A stretch of DNA of 64,000 bases from Thiorhodococcus drewsii AZ1 (GCF_000224065.1 NZ_AFWT01000018.1:57344-121343), one strand, 5' to 3'; counted from the stretch's first letter, positions 37,039 through 46,927 are shown. The notes: generated by a model from the letters alone, not told the origin. A program made the numbers and translations.

Positions 37039-37965
37039 ATGAGTCAGTTTATTGACGATGTCGATCAGCGAACCCGTTTGGTGGGGCAGAACCGCATGGA
37101 GCTCCTGCTGTTCCACCTGGGGGGCAAGCAGACATTTGGCATCAACGTCTTCAAGGTTCGAGAGGTCATCGCCAAGCCCAAGCTGATGCATCTCCCAGGC
37201 TCCAGTCCGGTCGTTACCGGCGTTGCCAATATTCGCGGACGGACGGTGTCGGTCATCGATCTCGCTCATGCGATCGGCTTTGCTGCTCAGCCCGTTGACG
37301 AGGCGCAGGATGCGAAGGTCATCGTGACCGAGTTCAACCGCTCGGTCCAGGGTTTCTGGGTTTCGGCGGTCGATCGGATCGTCAATGTGAGCTGGGAGAC
37401 CGTGAAGCCGCCGCCTCATGGAACCGAGCGCGAGAGCTATCTGGTCGCCGTCACCGAGGTCGATCAGCGGTTGGTTGAGATCATCGATGTCGAGCGGGTG
37501 TTCGCCCAGGTCAATAAGCTCAAGGTCGATGTATCGGAGGAGATGCAGAAGCAGGCCGAGGAGGTGTCGCACGATCGGCGTATCCTCATCGTCGACGATT
37601 CGCTCGTGGCGCGCAAGCAGGTCGAGCGTGCCATCGTGGAACTCGGCTTCCGCACCGAGACACGTTCCGACGGTCGGGCTGCCTTGGAATTCCTTGAGGA
37701 GCTGGCAGCTGAGGACGCAGTGGATACCTCGATCGAGATGGTGATCACCGACATCGAGATGCCACGGATGGACGGCTATACCTTGACCCGTAAAATCCGG
37801 GAGAATAGCAAGCTCAAACACCTGCGTGTCATTCTGCATTCGTCGTTGAGCGGTCAGTTCAATGTCGATATGGTCAAACGGGCTGGGGCCGATGATTTCC
37901 TCGCCAAATTCGACCCTGACGAGCTGAGCGCGACGGTGCTTCGGTATGTCGAGAGAGCTGACTGA
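37039..37965 (+). CDS. cheV: Chemotaxis protein CheV
   Basis: CheV couples a CheW-like domain to a receiver domain and buffers signalling. The 308-residue protein has the CheW part in residues 1-170 (FGINVFKVREVIAKPKLM, GVANIRGRTVSVIDL) and the receiver part with DDSLVARKQVERA and the phospho-acceptor in VITDIEMPRMDGYTL. I start at the ATG at 37039, which has a strong GGAGGCGGAGG upstream, and not at the earlier 37018. It is followed by cheR. Confidence 0.95.
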   Translation: MSQFIDDVDQRTRLVGQNRMELLLFHLGGKQTFGINVFKVREVIAKPKLMHLPGSSPVVTGVANIRGRTVSVIDLAHAIGFAAQPVDEAQDAKVIVTEFNRSVQGFWVSAVDRIVNVSWETVKPPPHGTERESYLVAVTEVDQRLVEIIDVERVFAQVNKLKVDVSEEMQKQAEEVSHDRRILIVDDSLVARKQVERAIVELGFRTETRSDGRAALEFLEELAAEDAVDTSIEMVITDIEMPRMDGYTLTRKIRENSKLKHLRVILHSSLSGQFNVDMVKRAGADDFLAKFDPDELSATVLRYVERAD

Positions 37966-38124
37966 TAATGCCTTTGGATCCGTTTCGGATGACAAGCCAG
38001 CCTGCGGGGCGTTTCACCCCGATGCCCTCGGGATTGATGCGGTGTTCGCGAGCGGGACATCGGCTCTTCTGCGCACACCCGGAGGTCGATGCTATGGGTC
38101 CAAGAGCTATCGCAAGGTTACACC

Positions 38125-38937
38125 GTGATTGATGCGCAGGATTATGCCGAGTTTGCCCGGTTCCTTTCGGAATGTTGCGGTTTGGTGTTGGGCGAGAATC
38201 GTCAGTATCTCGTCTCAAGTCGGCTGTCGCGTCTTTTGGACGAATTCGGATTCAAGGATGTCGGAGCGCTGCTGAAATCGTTGCGGCAGACCAAAAATCC
38301 GGCGCTCAAATCGCGGGTCATCGACGCCATGACGACCAACGAGACATCGTGGTTTCGGGACGTTTATCCCTTTGAAATCCTGCGCCAAGTGGTGCTTCCT
38401 GAGCTGGCGGCCAAGCAAAAGCCGATCAAGATCTGGTCCGCAGCCTGTTCCAGCGGGCAAGAACCCTACAGTATCTCCATGGTGGTTGCTGAGTTGGCGG
38501 CTGCCTCCCCGCTCAAGAACGTCTCCGTCAGCATTTTGGCGACCGATCTATCTGAGAGCGTTCTGAGCGAGGCGCGTACCGGTCTGTATGATGGTTTGAG
38601 TATCGTTCGCGGCTTGAGTCCAGAGCGCCGTCAGCGTTTCTTCGAAACGGTGAAGAATGGCCACCAGATCAAGCCGGACATCCAGCGACGGGTGCGGTTT
38701 CAAAAGCTGAATCTCATGGATTCTTACGCGATGCTCGGTAAATTCGACATCGTGTTCTGCCGAAACGTGCTCATCTATTTCTCCGCCGAGACGAAGCGCC
38801 GGATTTTTGACGGCATTGCGCGCCAGATGGATCCAGGCGGTTATCTCTTCGTTGGCGCCTCCGAGGCGGTCGGGTCCTATACCGACGCCTTCGAGATCAT
38901 CCGCGCCCCACAGGGCACCATGTTGCGTCGTCGTTGA
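38125..38937 (+). CDS. cheR: Chemoreceptor methyltransferase CheR
   Basis: CheR adds methyl groups to chemoreceptors from S-adenosylmethionine. The 270-residue protein has the N-terminal helical domain (MTTNETSWFRDVYPFEIL) and the SAM-binding domain with IWSAACSSGQEPYSISM, ILATDLSESVLSEAR and FDIVFCRNVLIYF. The GTG at 38125 has AAGG upstream; an ATG at 38089 would add twelve residues. Confidence 0.95.
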   Translation: MIDAQDYAEFARFLSECCGLVLGENRQYLVSSRLSRLLDEFGFKDVGALLKSLRQTKNPALKSRVIDAMTTNETSWFRDVYPFEILRQVVLPELAAKQKPIKIWSAACSSGQEPYSISMVVAELAAASPLKNVSVSILATDLSESVLSEARTGLYDGLSIVRGLSPERRQRFFETVKNGHQIKPDIQRRVRFQKLNLMDSYAMLGKFDIVFCRNVLIYFSAETKRRIFDGIARQMDPGGYLFVGASEAVGSYTDAFEIIRAPQGTMLRRR

Positions 38938-39008
38938 GGGTACGTGCGTTTCCCCTTTCCCAACTGATTCCTGCTGGATCCCTCCCTTGATCTCCTGAAT
39001 TTCGGTTA

Positions 39009-39024
39009 TGGCATGCGGGTTGCA
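39009..39024 (+). promoter_or_regulatory. Sigma-54 promoter of the flgB operon
   Basis: TGGCATGCGGGTTGCA matches TGGCACG-N4-TTGCA at every position but one, with exact spacing. The flgB start is 37 bases downstream. A perfect inverted repeat ATAGCT-AATAA-AGCTAT (39026-39042) follows directly and would lie at the start of the transcript. Confidence 0.88.
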
Positions 39025-39060
39025 GATAGCTAATAAAGCTATTTGCGGGACCTACATGCC

Positions 39061-39465
39061 ATGAGCCTCTCAATCGACAAAGCCTTCGGTATTCTTCCAG
39101 CGGCCGTCAAGCTGCAGGCACGTCGCTCTGAACTGCTCGCCTCCAATCTGGCTAACGTCGACACGCCCGACTACAAATCGCGCGATTTCGATTTCAAGGC
39201 CACGTTGGCGGCGATCGAGGGCAAGGGCAACGCCTTGCCGCTGGAGCGGACACAGTCCTCTCATATCCCTTTGAGCTTTCCCGACGAGAACACGCACCCC
39301 GATCTGCTCTATCGTATTCCCGCCCAGCCGGCGCTTGATGGCAACACCGTGGATCCGCAGTTGGAGCGGGCGGCCTTTGCCGAGAATACCATGCTGTATC
39401 AGAGCTCACTCGAATTCTTGGATCGGCGTGTTTCCGGTATTCGTTCCGCCTTGAGGAAGGAGTGA
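39061..39465 (+). CDS. flgB: Flagellar rod protein FlgB
   Basis: FlgB is a proximal rod subunit. The 134-residue protein has the N-terminal rod motif (LLASNLANVDTPDYKSRDFDF) and the C-terminal helix (NTMLYQSSLEFLDRRVSGIRSAL). The ATG at 39061 fits the family start; six further upstream codons are open. It is the first gene of the flgB-L run. Confidence 0.96.
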   Translation: MSLSIDKAFGILPAAVKLQARRSELLASNLANVDTPDYKSRDFDFKATLAAIEGKGNALPLERTQSSHIPLSFPDENTHPDLLYRIPAQPALDGNTVDPQLERAAFAENTMLYQSSLEFLDRRVSGIRSALRKE

Positions 39466-39468
39466 TCC

Positions 39469-39888
39469 ATGAGCAATCTGTTTAGCGTCTTCAATACCTC
39501 CGCCTCGGCCTTGACTGCACAATCCGTGCGCCTGAATACCGTGGCCTCGAATTTGGCAAATGCGAATACTGTCGCGTCGAATCCGGAGGCCGCCTATAAA
39601 TCGAAGCAGGTGTTGTTTCAAACGATGTTGGATCAAGAGGATCCCGATGGCGTCGCTATGCCTGTTCGCGTCTCCGGAATACTCGATTCGGACGCGAAGC
39701 CGTTTCCCTCTTACGAGCCGAATCATCCTCAGGCGAATCAGGATGGCTATGTCTTTCATGCGGCCGTCAATGTTGTCGAGGAAATGGCTAATATGATGTC
39801 GGCCTCCAGAAGTTATGAGGCGAATGTCGAGGTGATGACGACCACGCGTGAGTTGCTTCAGCGCACGCTTCAGATTGGCAAGGGCTAG
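39469..39888 (+). CDS. flgC: Flagellar rod protein FlgC
   Basis: FlgC is a proximal rod subunit. The 139-residue protein has SVRLNTVASNLANANTVAS near the N-terminus, the NHPQANQDGYVFHAAVNVVEEM motif region and the C-terminal rod helix (SYEANVEVMTTTRELLQRTL). It starts three bases after flgB. Confidence 0.96.
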   Translation: MSNLFSVFNTSASALTAQSVRLNTVASNLANANTVASNPEAAYKSKQVLFQTMLDQEDPDGVAMPVRVSGILDSDAKPFPSYEPNHPQANQDGYVFHAAVNVVEEMANMMSASRSYEANVEVMTTTRELLQRTLQIGKG

Positions 39889-39899
39889 AGGCGGATCTC

Positions 39900-40613
39900 A
39901 TGACTGAAGTAAACAGTGATTATCTGCGTAGCTTGGGGTTGACTGGCAGTAACACGAAGGCCTCGAATACCTCAGCTACGGGTAGTTTTTATACTGCGAC
40001 CGGTAGCGGGAAGAGTGATCTTGGACAGGAAGAATTTCTCAATTTAATGATTACTCAGATGACGAATCAGGATCCGATGGAGCCTATGGAGAATACGGAT
40101 TTCATCGCCCAAATGGCGCAGTTTTCGAGTTTGACCGGCATCAATGAGTTGACGAAATCATTCGAAACTCTGTCGCAGAGCTTATTGCAGGGTCAGGCAT
40201 TGCAGGCGGCAGCATTGGTTGGGGGGAACGTCTTGGTTCCCGCCGATTCCGCAGAGTTGGAAGAGGGTGAAGGGGTCGATGGGGCGATCAGTCTCGAATC
40301 CAGCGCGCAGGATGTCACCGTGAATATCTATGATGATGGTGGTCAGTTGGTTCGGACGCTCGATCTCGGGACGCTGAGTGCGGGACTGCAGGATTTCTCT
40401 TGGGACGGCTATGGGGAAGACGGCGAAGCAGCTCCTGCGGGAACCTATAGCTTTGAGGTGACGGGGCAGGCTGATGGGGAAACAGAGGCGTTTATACCGC
40501 TTCTTGAGGGAGAGGTTCAGAGTGTTTTCACCGATAGCGTAAATGGAGGCTTGATCTTGAAATTAAAAGAAATAGGGGATGTCCGTTTTAGCGATGTGTT
40601 TCGTATCGGCTAA
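39900..40613 (+). CDS. flgD: Hook capping protein FlgD
   Basis: FlgD caps the growing hook. The 237-residue protein has the conserved N-terminal region (LGQEEFLNLMITQMTNQDPM, TDFIAQMAQFSSLTGI) and a FlgD Ig-like/tudor C-half (AAPAGTYSFEVTGQ). Its base composition is richer in A and T than the neighbouring fli genes. A 208-base gap to flgE follows. Confidence 0.95.
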   Translation: MTEVNSDYLRSLGLTGSNTKASNTSATGSFYTATGSGKSDLGQEEFLNLMITQMTNQDPMEPMENTDFIAQMAQFSSLTGINELTKSFETLSQSLLQGQALQAAALVGGNVLVPADSAELEEGEGVDGAISLESSAQDVTVNIYDDGGQLVRTLDLGTLSAGLQDFSWDGYGEDGEAAPAGTYSFEVTGQADGETEAFIPLLEGEVQSVFTDSVNGGLILKLKEIGDVRFSDVFRIG

Positions 40614-40821
40614 ATTAGTCTGTTGCGGATACTGCCGTCTCGTGGGAGGCGAGATCCCGTTCGATCTGGTGTCTTGATATCGGCTGGCATGATCTAATTA
40701 AGTGAGGGTGGAATTTCGTGAAATTCAGAGATGTCAATCGTATCGGCTGAGGCCGGAAAACTGCGTTGCGCTCCGGCGCTCATTGCAAATCAACCACTGA
40801 AAAACATGAAGGAGTAACCTC
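40614..40821 (+). other. flgD-flgE spacer with a small stem-loop
   Basis: This 208-base spacer contains the perfect hairpin GAATTT-CGTG-AAATTC (40711-40726) and the flgE ribosome binding site AAGGAG. I find no convincing sigma-54 or sigma-28 promoter and no T-rich terminator. Confidence 0.5.
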
Positions 40822-42195
40822 ATGCCTTTTAATATCGGATTGAGCGGATTGAATGCGGCAGCGGCCGATCTCAAAACGACCGGTAACAATATCGCGAATG
40901 TTGCGACTACTGGATTTAAACAGTCACGCACCGAGTTTGGCGACATCTTTACCCGTTCTTATGGGACCATCAGTCGGACCAATAGCGGTGCCGGTGTGCG
41001 GGTCGTCGCAACGACGCAGCAATTCACACAGGGGACACTTGAGTTCTCTGGAAACAGTCTCGACTTGTCCATCACTGGGCGCGGATTTTTCGTTCTGAAC
41101 AGCGCGGGGAATAACGATAATGTTTATACGCGTGCCGGAGCGATTCAGGTGGATAATGAGGGGTATCTCGTCAATAACGGGGCGCCCCCATTACGTATTC
41201 AAGGTTTTCCGCCTGTTGATCCGAGCGATCCGAATAGTGCTTTTCAGACCGGATTGCTTTCCGATATGCAGCTCAATCTGGCTGATTCGCCGCCGCGTTC
41301 CTCCTCTGAAGTCAACGCGCAGATCAATCTGCGCTCCGATGCTATGGAGCCACTCGATAATGAGGATCCGCCAGTGCGGATTCCTTTTGATACCACCGAT
41401 CCGGATAGTTACAACTTTTCGACATCAACTACGATTTACGATTCTCTTGGTACTCCGCTGGCATTGACGACATTCTTTGTCAAAACAGATGTGGCTGGCG
41501 CGTGGGAGATGTACACCAACGTGGATGGCGTCACTGTTACCCCAGACGATCCGCCAGAAGATGCTCCTATTGGTCCAACAACGGTCTCATTCGATACAAA
41601 TGGTAAGATGACTAGTCCGGCTCTTCTAACGCAGCCAGATTTGGATGATCCGTCTAATACACATGTACCGATTGAGTTGGACCTGACTGGTTATATGCCG
41701 CTATCGAATAACGCCAGACTGGGTTCTATCGACCCGGAGACGGGGGAGGGCGACGGAATCATTAAGCTGGATTTAAGCGGGACTACCCAGTATGGTCAAA
41801 AATATGCCGTTAGTAGTTTGGAGCAAGATGGCTACACCACGGGCCGCATCACGGGTGTCGATGCCGACGAGGAGGGGGTGCTGTTCGTCCGTTATTCAAA
41901 CGGTCGGGCGCTGCCGCTCGGTCAAGTGGCGCTGGCCGATTTCGACAATACGCAGGGACTCCAGCAGATCGGCGACACCTCCTGGGCCGAGACCACCGCC
42001 TCTGGCAATCCGGTGATCTTCTCGCCTGGTACCGGCAGCTTGGGCAACATCCAAGGTGGTGCGCTAGAGACCTCGAACGTCGACCTGGCGACCGAGCTGG
42101 TTCATCTGATTACCGCTCAGCGCAACTATCAGGCGAATTCGAAGACCATCAGCGCGGCCGATACCATTACCCAGGCCATTCTGAATATCCAATAA
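40822..42195 (+). CDS. flgE: Flagellar hook protein FlgE
   Basis: FlgE is the hook subunit. The 457-residue protein has the conserved N-terminus (FNIGLSGLNAAAADLKTTGN, NNIANVATTGFKQSRTEF) and C-terminus (LETSNVDLATELVHLITAQR, NYQANSKTISAADTITQAIL). The middle is variable. The 5' two-thirds are A/T-richer than the last 350 bases, with a fairly sharp change near 41830. Confidence 0.96.
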   Translation: MPFNIGLSGLNAAAADLKTTGNNIANVATTGFKQSRTEFGDIFTRSYGTISRTNSGAGVRVVATTQQFTQGTLEFSGNSLDLSITGRGFFVLNSAGNNDNVYTRAGAIQVDNEGYLVNNGAPPLRIQGFPPVDPSDPNSAFQTGLLSDMQLNLADSPPRSSSEVNAQINLRSDAMEPLDNEDPPVRIPFDTTDPDSYNFSTSTTIYDSLGTPLALTTFFVKTDVAGAWEMYTNVDGVTVTPDDPPEDAPIGPTTVSFDTNGKMTSPALLTQPDLDDPSNTHVPIELDLTGYMPLSNNARLGSIDPETGEGDGIIKLDLSGTTQYGQKYAVSSLEQDGYTTGRITGVDADEEGVLFVRYSNGRALPLGQVALADFDNTQGLQQIGDTSWAETTASGNPVIFSPGTGSLGNIQGGALETSNVDLATELVHLITAQRNYQANSKTISAADTITQAILNIQ

Positions 42196-42229
42196 CCCTG
42201 TTCGTCCAGTCTCGTCACTGGATGCAGGA

Positions 42230-42264
42230 CGTCGCGGGTGGGTTCGGTAGAACTGCCCGCGACG
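42230..42264 (+). other. Stem-loop between flgE and flgF
   Basis: CGTCGCGGG at 42230 pairs perfectly with CCCGCGACG at 42256, around a 17-base loop. No T run follows, so it is more likely an mRNA stability or processing element than a terminator; it sits right after the highly expressed hook gene. Confidence 0.5.
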
Positions 42265-42297
42265 GCCTGACCGGACAGCCTACCAGGAGCCGACACC

Positions 42298-43041
42298 ATG
42301 GATCGTTTTCTCTATCTCGCGATGTCAGGCGCCAAGGAGACGGCCTACGGGCAGGCCATCAACAACCACAACCTGGCGAATGCGACGACCCATGGTTTTC
42401 GTCAGGCGCTCGGGGATGCCTACACGGTTCCGGATCGTGGTCCCGTGTATGACTCCAGGGATTACGTGCAGGTCAGGGACGAGGTCATCGATTTCAGTCA
42501 CGGCGCCTTGCAGAGCACCGGTCGTGATCTCGACCTCGCGATCGAGGGCGAGGGTTTCATTGCCGTTCAAGCCCCAGATGGTGGTGAGGCCTATACGCGT
42601 GCCGGCAATCTGCATATCGACACGACGGGCATTCTGCGCACGGATCGCGGCTTGCCGGTTCTGGGAGACGGAGGGGGGCCGATCGCCATACCGCCCAACG
42701 AGAGTCTGCTGATTGGGACCGACGGCACCATCACCATTCGCCCGTTGGGGTCCAATCCGAATGCCCTGGCCGCCGTCGATCGGATTCGTTTAGTGAACCC
42801 CGACCTCGCGACCTTGAAGCGAGCAGAAGATGGCCTGATTCGTGCTGGAAATGGTCAGGAACCGCCGGCGGATGCCAACGTTCGGGTCATCACCGGCATG
42901 CTAGAGACGAGCAACGTCAATACCGTGGCGGCTCTGACCCGAATGATCGAGCTGTCTCGTCATTTCGAGACCCAGATCAAGATGATGGAGGCCGCCGACA
43001 ATGTTGAGAAGACCCACAATCGTTTGCTGGCCAACAGTTGA
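42298..43041 (+). CDS. flgF: Flagellar rod protein FlgF
   Basis: FlgF is a proximal rod subunit. The 247-residue protein has INNHNLANATTHGFRQALGD at the start, GRDLDLAIEGEGFIAVQAPD, and LETSNVNTVAALTRMIELSR at the end. Confidence 0.95.
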   Translation: MDRFLYLAMSGAKETAYGQAINNHNLANATTHGFRQALGDAYTVPDRGPVYDSRDYVQVRDEVIDFSHGALQSTGRDLDLAIEGEGFIAVQAPDGGEAYTRAGNLHIDTTGILRTDRGLPVLGDGGGPIAIPPNESLLIGTDGTITIRPLGSNPNALAAVDRIRLVNPDLATLKRAEDGLIRAGNGQEPPADANVRVITGMLETSNVNTVAALTRMIELSRHFETQIKMMEAADNVEKTHNRLLANS

Positions 43042-43070
43042 GCGCCGCCTGACATGCATGGAGATCGATC

Positions 43071-43862
43071 ATGAATCAAGCCCTTTGGATCGCCAAGACA
43101 GGCCTCGATGCCCAGCAGACCCGCATGTCGGTGGTCTCGAACAATCTGGCGAACGTCAATACCAACGGCTTTAAGAAAGGGCGCGCCGTTTTCGAGGACC
43201 TCATCTATCAGACCATTCGGCAACCGGGCGCGCAGGCGACGCAGGAGGCCCAGTTGCCTTCGGGACTGATGCTCGGTGCAGGTGTGCGCACGGTCGCGAC
43301 CGAGAAGCTGTTTGGGCAAGGGGGATTCGTTCAGACCGAGAACTCGCTCGACATGGCGATCGAGGGCCGCGGGTTTTTCCAAATCCTCATGCCCAACGGC
43401 GAGCTTGGCTACACACGCGATGGAACCTTCCAGCTCAACGCGAACGGGGAGGTCGTGATGTCCAACGGCTATGCCTTGCAGCCCGGTTTGGTGGTTCCAG
43501 AGAACACCCAGGCCATCACGGTTGGCAAGGATGGCACGGTGACGGCCCAATTGCCCGATCAGGCCGCTCCGGTTCAATTGGGCAACATTCAACTTGCGGA
43601 TTTCATCAACCCGGCCGGTCTGCAGCCGGTGGGAGAGAATCTCTATCTGGAAACGGCCGCATCGGGTGCCGCACAGCAGGCCAATCCCGGTCAGAACGGT
43701 GTCGGAAGCGTCCTCCAGGGTGCTCTGGAGACCAGTAACGTCAACATGGCGGAAGAACTGGTCAACATGATCGAGACGCAGCGCGCCTATGAGGTGAATT
43801 CCAAGGCCATCGCCGCCGCAGATTCCATGCTGCAGTTCGTCAACAACAACCTGGCCCGCTAG
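43071..43862 (+). CDS. flgG: Flagellar distal rod protein FlgG
   Basis: FlgG builds the distal rod. The 263-residue protein has the canonical length and the signatures SVVSNNLANVNTNGFKKGRA, NSLDMAIEGRGFFQI and LETSNVNMAEELVNMIETQR. It lies 29 bases after flgF. Confidence 0.97.
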   Translation: MNQALWIAKTGLDAQQTRMSVVSNNLANVNTNGFKKGRAVFEDLIYQTIRQPGAQATQEAQLPSGLMLGAGVRTVATEKLFGQGGFVQTENSLDMAIEGRGFFQILMPNGELGYTRDGTFQLNANGEVVMSNGYALQPGLVVPENTQAITVGKDGTVTAQLPDQAAPVQLGNIQLADFINPAGLQPVGENLYLETAASGAAQQANPGQNGVGSVLQGALETSNVNMAEELVNMIETQRAYEVNSKAIAAADSMLQFVNNNLAR

Positions 43863-43882
43863 TCGCGCGGGGGAAGGCGGTC

Positions 43883-44572
43883 ATGATGCGTTTTACGGAT
43901 CTCCTCTTGGTTGCGATGGTGTGTTTGCCGCTCGGCGCTTGCGGCACCCTCAATCCGCCGCGGCCAGGAGATTCGCCCGAGTATCGCCCCGTGGCGCCCA
44001 TCGCGCCCGTTCCGGCCGGCGCCAACAATGGAGCTATTTTCCAGGCATCCCAGGCTCAAGGGCTGTTCGAGGATTACAAGGCGCGCCGGGTCGGCGATCT
44101 GGTTACGGTTGAACTGGTCGAGAAGACCGACGCCAAGAAATCGTCGGCGACTAGCACCTCGAAGGATTCCGGGCTCGACATGAGTCTTGGCGATATTTCC
44201 GTGGCTGGGCGCACCTTGGCCGGTACCGACCTGCTGGCCGCCTCTGGAAACGGCTCGCGGACCTTCGATGGCGCGGGCGACTCCAGTCAAAGCAATTCGC
44301 TGACCGGGGATATCACAGTGACCGTTGCCGAGGTACTGCCCAACGGGAATCTGGTCGTTCAAGGCGAGAAATGGCTGAGCATCAATCAAGGGTCGGAATA
44401 CGTGCGACTGCGCGGCATCATCCGCCCGGTCGACATCTCCACTACCAACACGATCCAATCGACGCAAATCGCTAACGCCGAGGTCTCCTACGCCGGAACC
44501 GGGACTCTACGTGACAGCAATGCGCCCGGTTGGCTGACCCGTTTCTTCAACAGTCCAATCTGGCCGATCTGA
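43883..44572 (+). CDS. flgH: Flagellar L-ring protein FlgH
   Basis: FlgH is the outer-membrane lipoprotein that forms the L ring. The 229-residue precursor has a lipoprotein signal peptide with lipobox LGAC (Cys20) and the conserved region (YKARRVGDLVTVELVEKTDA, VLPNGNLVVQGEKWLSINQG, RPVDISTTNTIQSTQIANAE). Confidence 0.96.
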   Translation: MMRFTDLLLVAMVCLPLGACGTLNPPRPGDSPEYRPVAPIAPVPAGANNGAIFQASQAQGLFEDYKARRVGDLVTVELVEKTDAKKSSATSTSKDSGLDMSLGDISVAGRTLAGTDLLAASGNGSRTFDGAGDSSQSNSLTGDITVTVAEVLPNGNLVVQGEKWLSINQGSEYVRLRGIIRPVDISTTNTIQSTQIANAEVSYAGTGTLRDSNAPGWLTRFFNSPIWPI

Positions 44573-44599
44573 CGCTTCGGTCTACATACTGAGCCGAGA

Positions 44600-45796
44600 A
44601 TGTCGATGAAAAGAATCCAGTCCCTTGCACTCATCGCTTGCGCGACCCTCGTGGGTCTGACTAGCGTGGCGTATGTATACGCGGGAAATGGCGAACCGCT
44701 CGACGAATACGGTCTGAGAACGGGGTCGGGAGGCAATGAGGATCTGCTGAGCCAGGAGCGCATCAAGGATCTCGCAACCATCGCGGGTGTGCGCAAGAAC
44801 CAACTGGTGGGCTATGGACTGGTCGTGGGACTCAATGGAACTGGTGACCAGACGACACAGTCGCCCTTTACGGTACAGAGTCTCAAAAACATGCTGGGTC
44901 AGTTGGGCGTCACCGTGCCGCCCGGCACCAATCCCCAGACCAAGAACGTCGCCGCAGTCATGATCACGGCGGATCTTCCGGCCTTTTCCAAGCCTGGACA
45001 GCAGCTGGACGTGACGGTCTCGTCGCTTGGCAACGCCAAGAGTCTGCGCGGAGGCACCTTGCTGATGACCCCGCTCAAGGGGGCCGATGGACAGGTCTAT
45101 GCGATGGCCCAGGGCAATCTGACGGTTGGTGGTTTTGGAGCCGACGGGGCCGATGGCAGCAGTATCACGGTTAATATCCCGAGTGTCGGGCGCATCATGG
45201 ATGGAGCAACGGTCGAGCGGGAGGTTCCGAGTGGGTTCGCCAAGGGCAATTCGATGGTCCTGAACCTCAAGAAGGCCGATTTTACGACCGCCAGTCGCAT
45301 GGCCGATATCATCAACCAGTATTTCGCCGACGACATCGCCCAGCCGATCGATGCCACCTCGGTTCAGGTGCGTGCACCGAGCGACCCAGGGCGGCGCGTC
45401 TCCTTCGTCTCGCAGGTCGAGAATCTCGAGGTTGCGGTCGCCGAGCCGCCGGCACGGGTCGTCATCAACGCGCGCACCGGAACCATCGTGATCGGCTCCG
45501 GGGTCAAGGTGCTCCCGGCGGCCGTCTCGCATGGCAACCTGACGGTTACCATCGCCGAGAATGCCGGGGTTTCGCAGCCTAATGCGTTCGGTCAGGGTCA
45601 GACCGCCGTGGTGCCGCAGACCAATGTCGACGTCAAGCAGGACAACAATCGCATGTTCCTTTTCGCGCCGGGCACCTCGCTGGGCGATATCGTCGAGGCG
45701 GTCAACGAGGTCGGCGCGGCCCCGGGCGACCTCGTGGCCATTCTTGAAGCCTTGCGCGAGGTCGGCGCGTTACGGGCCGACCTCGTCGTCATCTGA
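44600..45796 (+). CDS. flgI: Flagellar P-ring protein FlgI
   Basis: FlgI forms the periplasmic P ring and needs FlgA for assembly. The 398-residue precursor has a signal peptide ending near AYVYA, followed by about 25 extra residues ([17 protein letters not shown]...) before the family start [21 protein letters not shown]. The rest is well conserved ([19 protein letters not shown] region, [19 protein letters not shown] region). Confidence 0.95.
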   Translation: MSMKRIQSLALIACATLVGLTSVAYVYAGNGEPLDEYGLRTGSGGNEDLLSQERIKDLATIAGVRKNQLVGYGLVVGLNGTGDQTTQSPFTVQSLKNMLGQLGVTVPPGTNPQTKNVAAVMITADLPAFSKPGQQLDVTVSSLGNAKSLRGGTLLMTPLKGADGQVYAMAQGNLTVGGFGADGADGSSITVNIPSVGRIMDGATVEREVPSGFAKGNSMVLNLKKADFTTASRMADIINQYFADDIAQPIDATSVQVRAPSDPGRRVSFVSQVENLEVAVAEPPARVVINARTGTIVIGSGVKVLPAAVSHGNLTVTIAENAGVSQPNAFGQGQTAVVPQTNVDVKQDNNRMFLFAPGTSLGDIVEAVNEVGAAPGDLVAILEALREVGALRADLVVI

Positions 45797-45802
45797 TCCG
45801 TC

Positions 45803-46846
45803 ATGATTCCGGCCTCCAACAGCTCCAGCGCGGCCCTTGGGGCGGGACTCCAAACCGGCCTCGTCAGCGACCCGTCCAGCTATCAGGCGTTGGAGAAAAG
45901 CGCCAAGCAGGGGGGGCAGGCCGGACTGGAGTCTGCGGCGAGGGCATTCGAGGCGTTGATGGTCGGGCAGATGCTGAAGCAGATGCGGTCCGCTTCGTTC
46001 GGCGATGGGATATTCGACTCGGAGCAGACCAAGCTCTACCAGGATCTCTATGACCAGCAGATCGCGAGCGTCATCAGTCAGGGGGACGGGATGGGGATCC
46101 GCAAGGCCCTGCTGCGCCAGCTCGCACCTCAATTCTCCGAGCATCCCGACGAGCGCGATCAGGGTTCCTCCTTGCGGGTGCCCGAGCGTAATACAGCGCT
46201 GAGATCTTTTTTGCGTCATCAAGTTGACGCAGGCTCCTCGGCGGATTCGGGCAGCGTCGAAAAGGTGGCGTCAGGGATACCCGAAGGCGTGCCGGCCTCG
46301 GCCATTGGCCAGTCAACGGGGCAGTGGCCGCCGGCTGGTCCGGAAGACTTCGTCGCCTATCTGAAACCCTATGCCGATCGGGCAGCAGAGGCTCTCGGCA
46401 TGGATACCAGCATCCTGCTCGCCCAAAGCGCGCTGGAGACGGGGTGGGGTAAGCATGTCCCGCGTCATGCGGATGGAAGCAGTAGCTTCAACCTGTTCGG
46501 TATCAAGGCGGATCGGAGCTGGGAGGGTGACCGGGTCAGTGTGGGCACCCTGGAGTATCGCAACGGCGTTGCGCAGCGCGAACGAGCCAAATTTCGTGCC
46601 TATGAGGATCCGGCTGACTCGTTCGTCGATTACGTCGCCTTTCTCAGACGCAATCCGCGCTATCGTGAGGCATTGGGGAGTACCAATGCCGAGGACTTTA
46701 TCCGTGGCCTACAGGCGGCAGGCTATGCGACCGATCCGAGCTATGCTTCTAAAGTACTTGGAATTCGTAACCGAGTGATGGCGCTCGGTGCCGCCGTCGA
46801 GACTCAAGTTTCGGCGAACATGGCCGATAGTCCGAATGAGGGGTGA
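45803..46846 (+). CDS. flgJ: Peptidoglycan hydrolase FlgJ
   Basis: FlgJ caps the rod and opens the peptidoglycan. The 347-residue protein has an N-terminal rod-binding domain (ARAFEALMVGQMLKQMRSAS) and a C-terminal GH73 glucosaminidase domain with the catalytic Glu212 (SALETGWGKHV) and FNLFGIKADRSWEG. It is followed by flgK. Confidence 0.96.
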   Translation: MIPASNSSSAALGAGLQTGLVSDPSSYQALEKSAKQGGQAGLESAARAFEALMVGQMLKQMRSASFGDGIFDSEQTKLYQDLYDQQIASVISQGDGMGIRKALLRQLAPQFSEHPDERDQGSSLRVPERNTALRSFLRHQVDAGSSADSGSVEKVASGIPEGVPASAIGQSTGQWPPAGPEDFVAYLKPYADRAAEALGMDTSILLAQSALETGWGKHVPRHADGSSSFNLFGIKADRSWEGDRVSVGTLEYRNGVAQRERAKFRAYEDPADSFVDYVAFLRRNPRYREALGSTNAEDFIRGLQAAGYATDPSYASKVLGIRNRVMALGAAVETQVSANMADSPNEG

Positions 46847-46927
46847 GCGGGATGTCAGGCGTTTTTGGTGGATCCTGTCCCGACCGAATCCAGCGTTGCC
46901 ATACCCTATCCTCCAAACGGTGATGTC

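Noticed and set aside
37024..37995. Long minus-strand open frame opposite cheV
   Set aside because: It is an antisense shadow of a clear cheV gene.
40686..40703. TGGCATGATCTAATTA upstream of flgE as a sigma-54 promoter
   Set aside because: The -24 part matches, but the -12 TTGCA element is missing.
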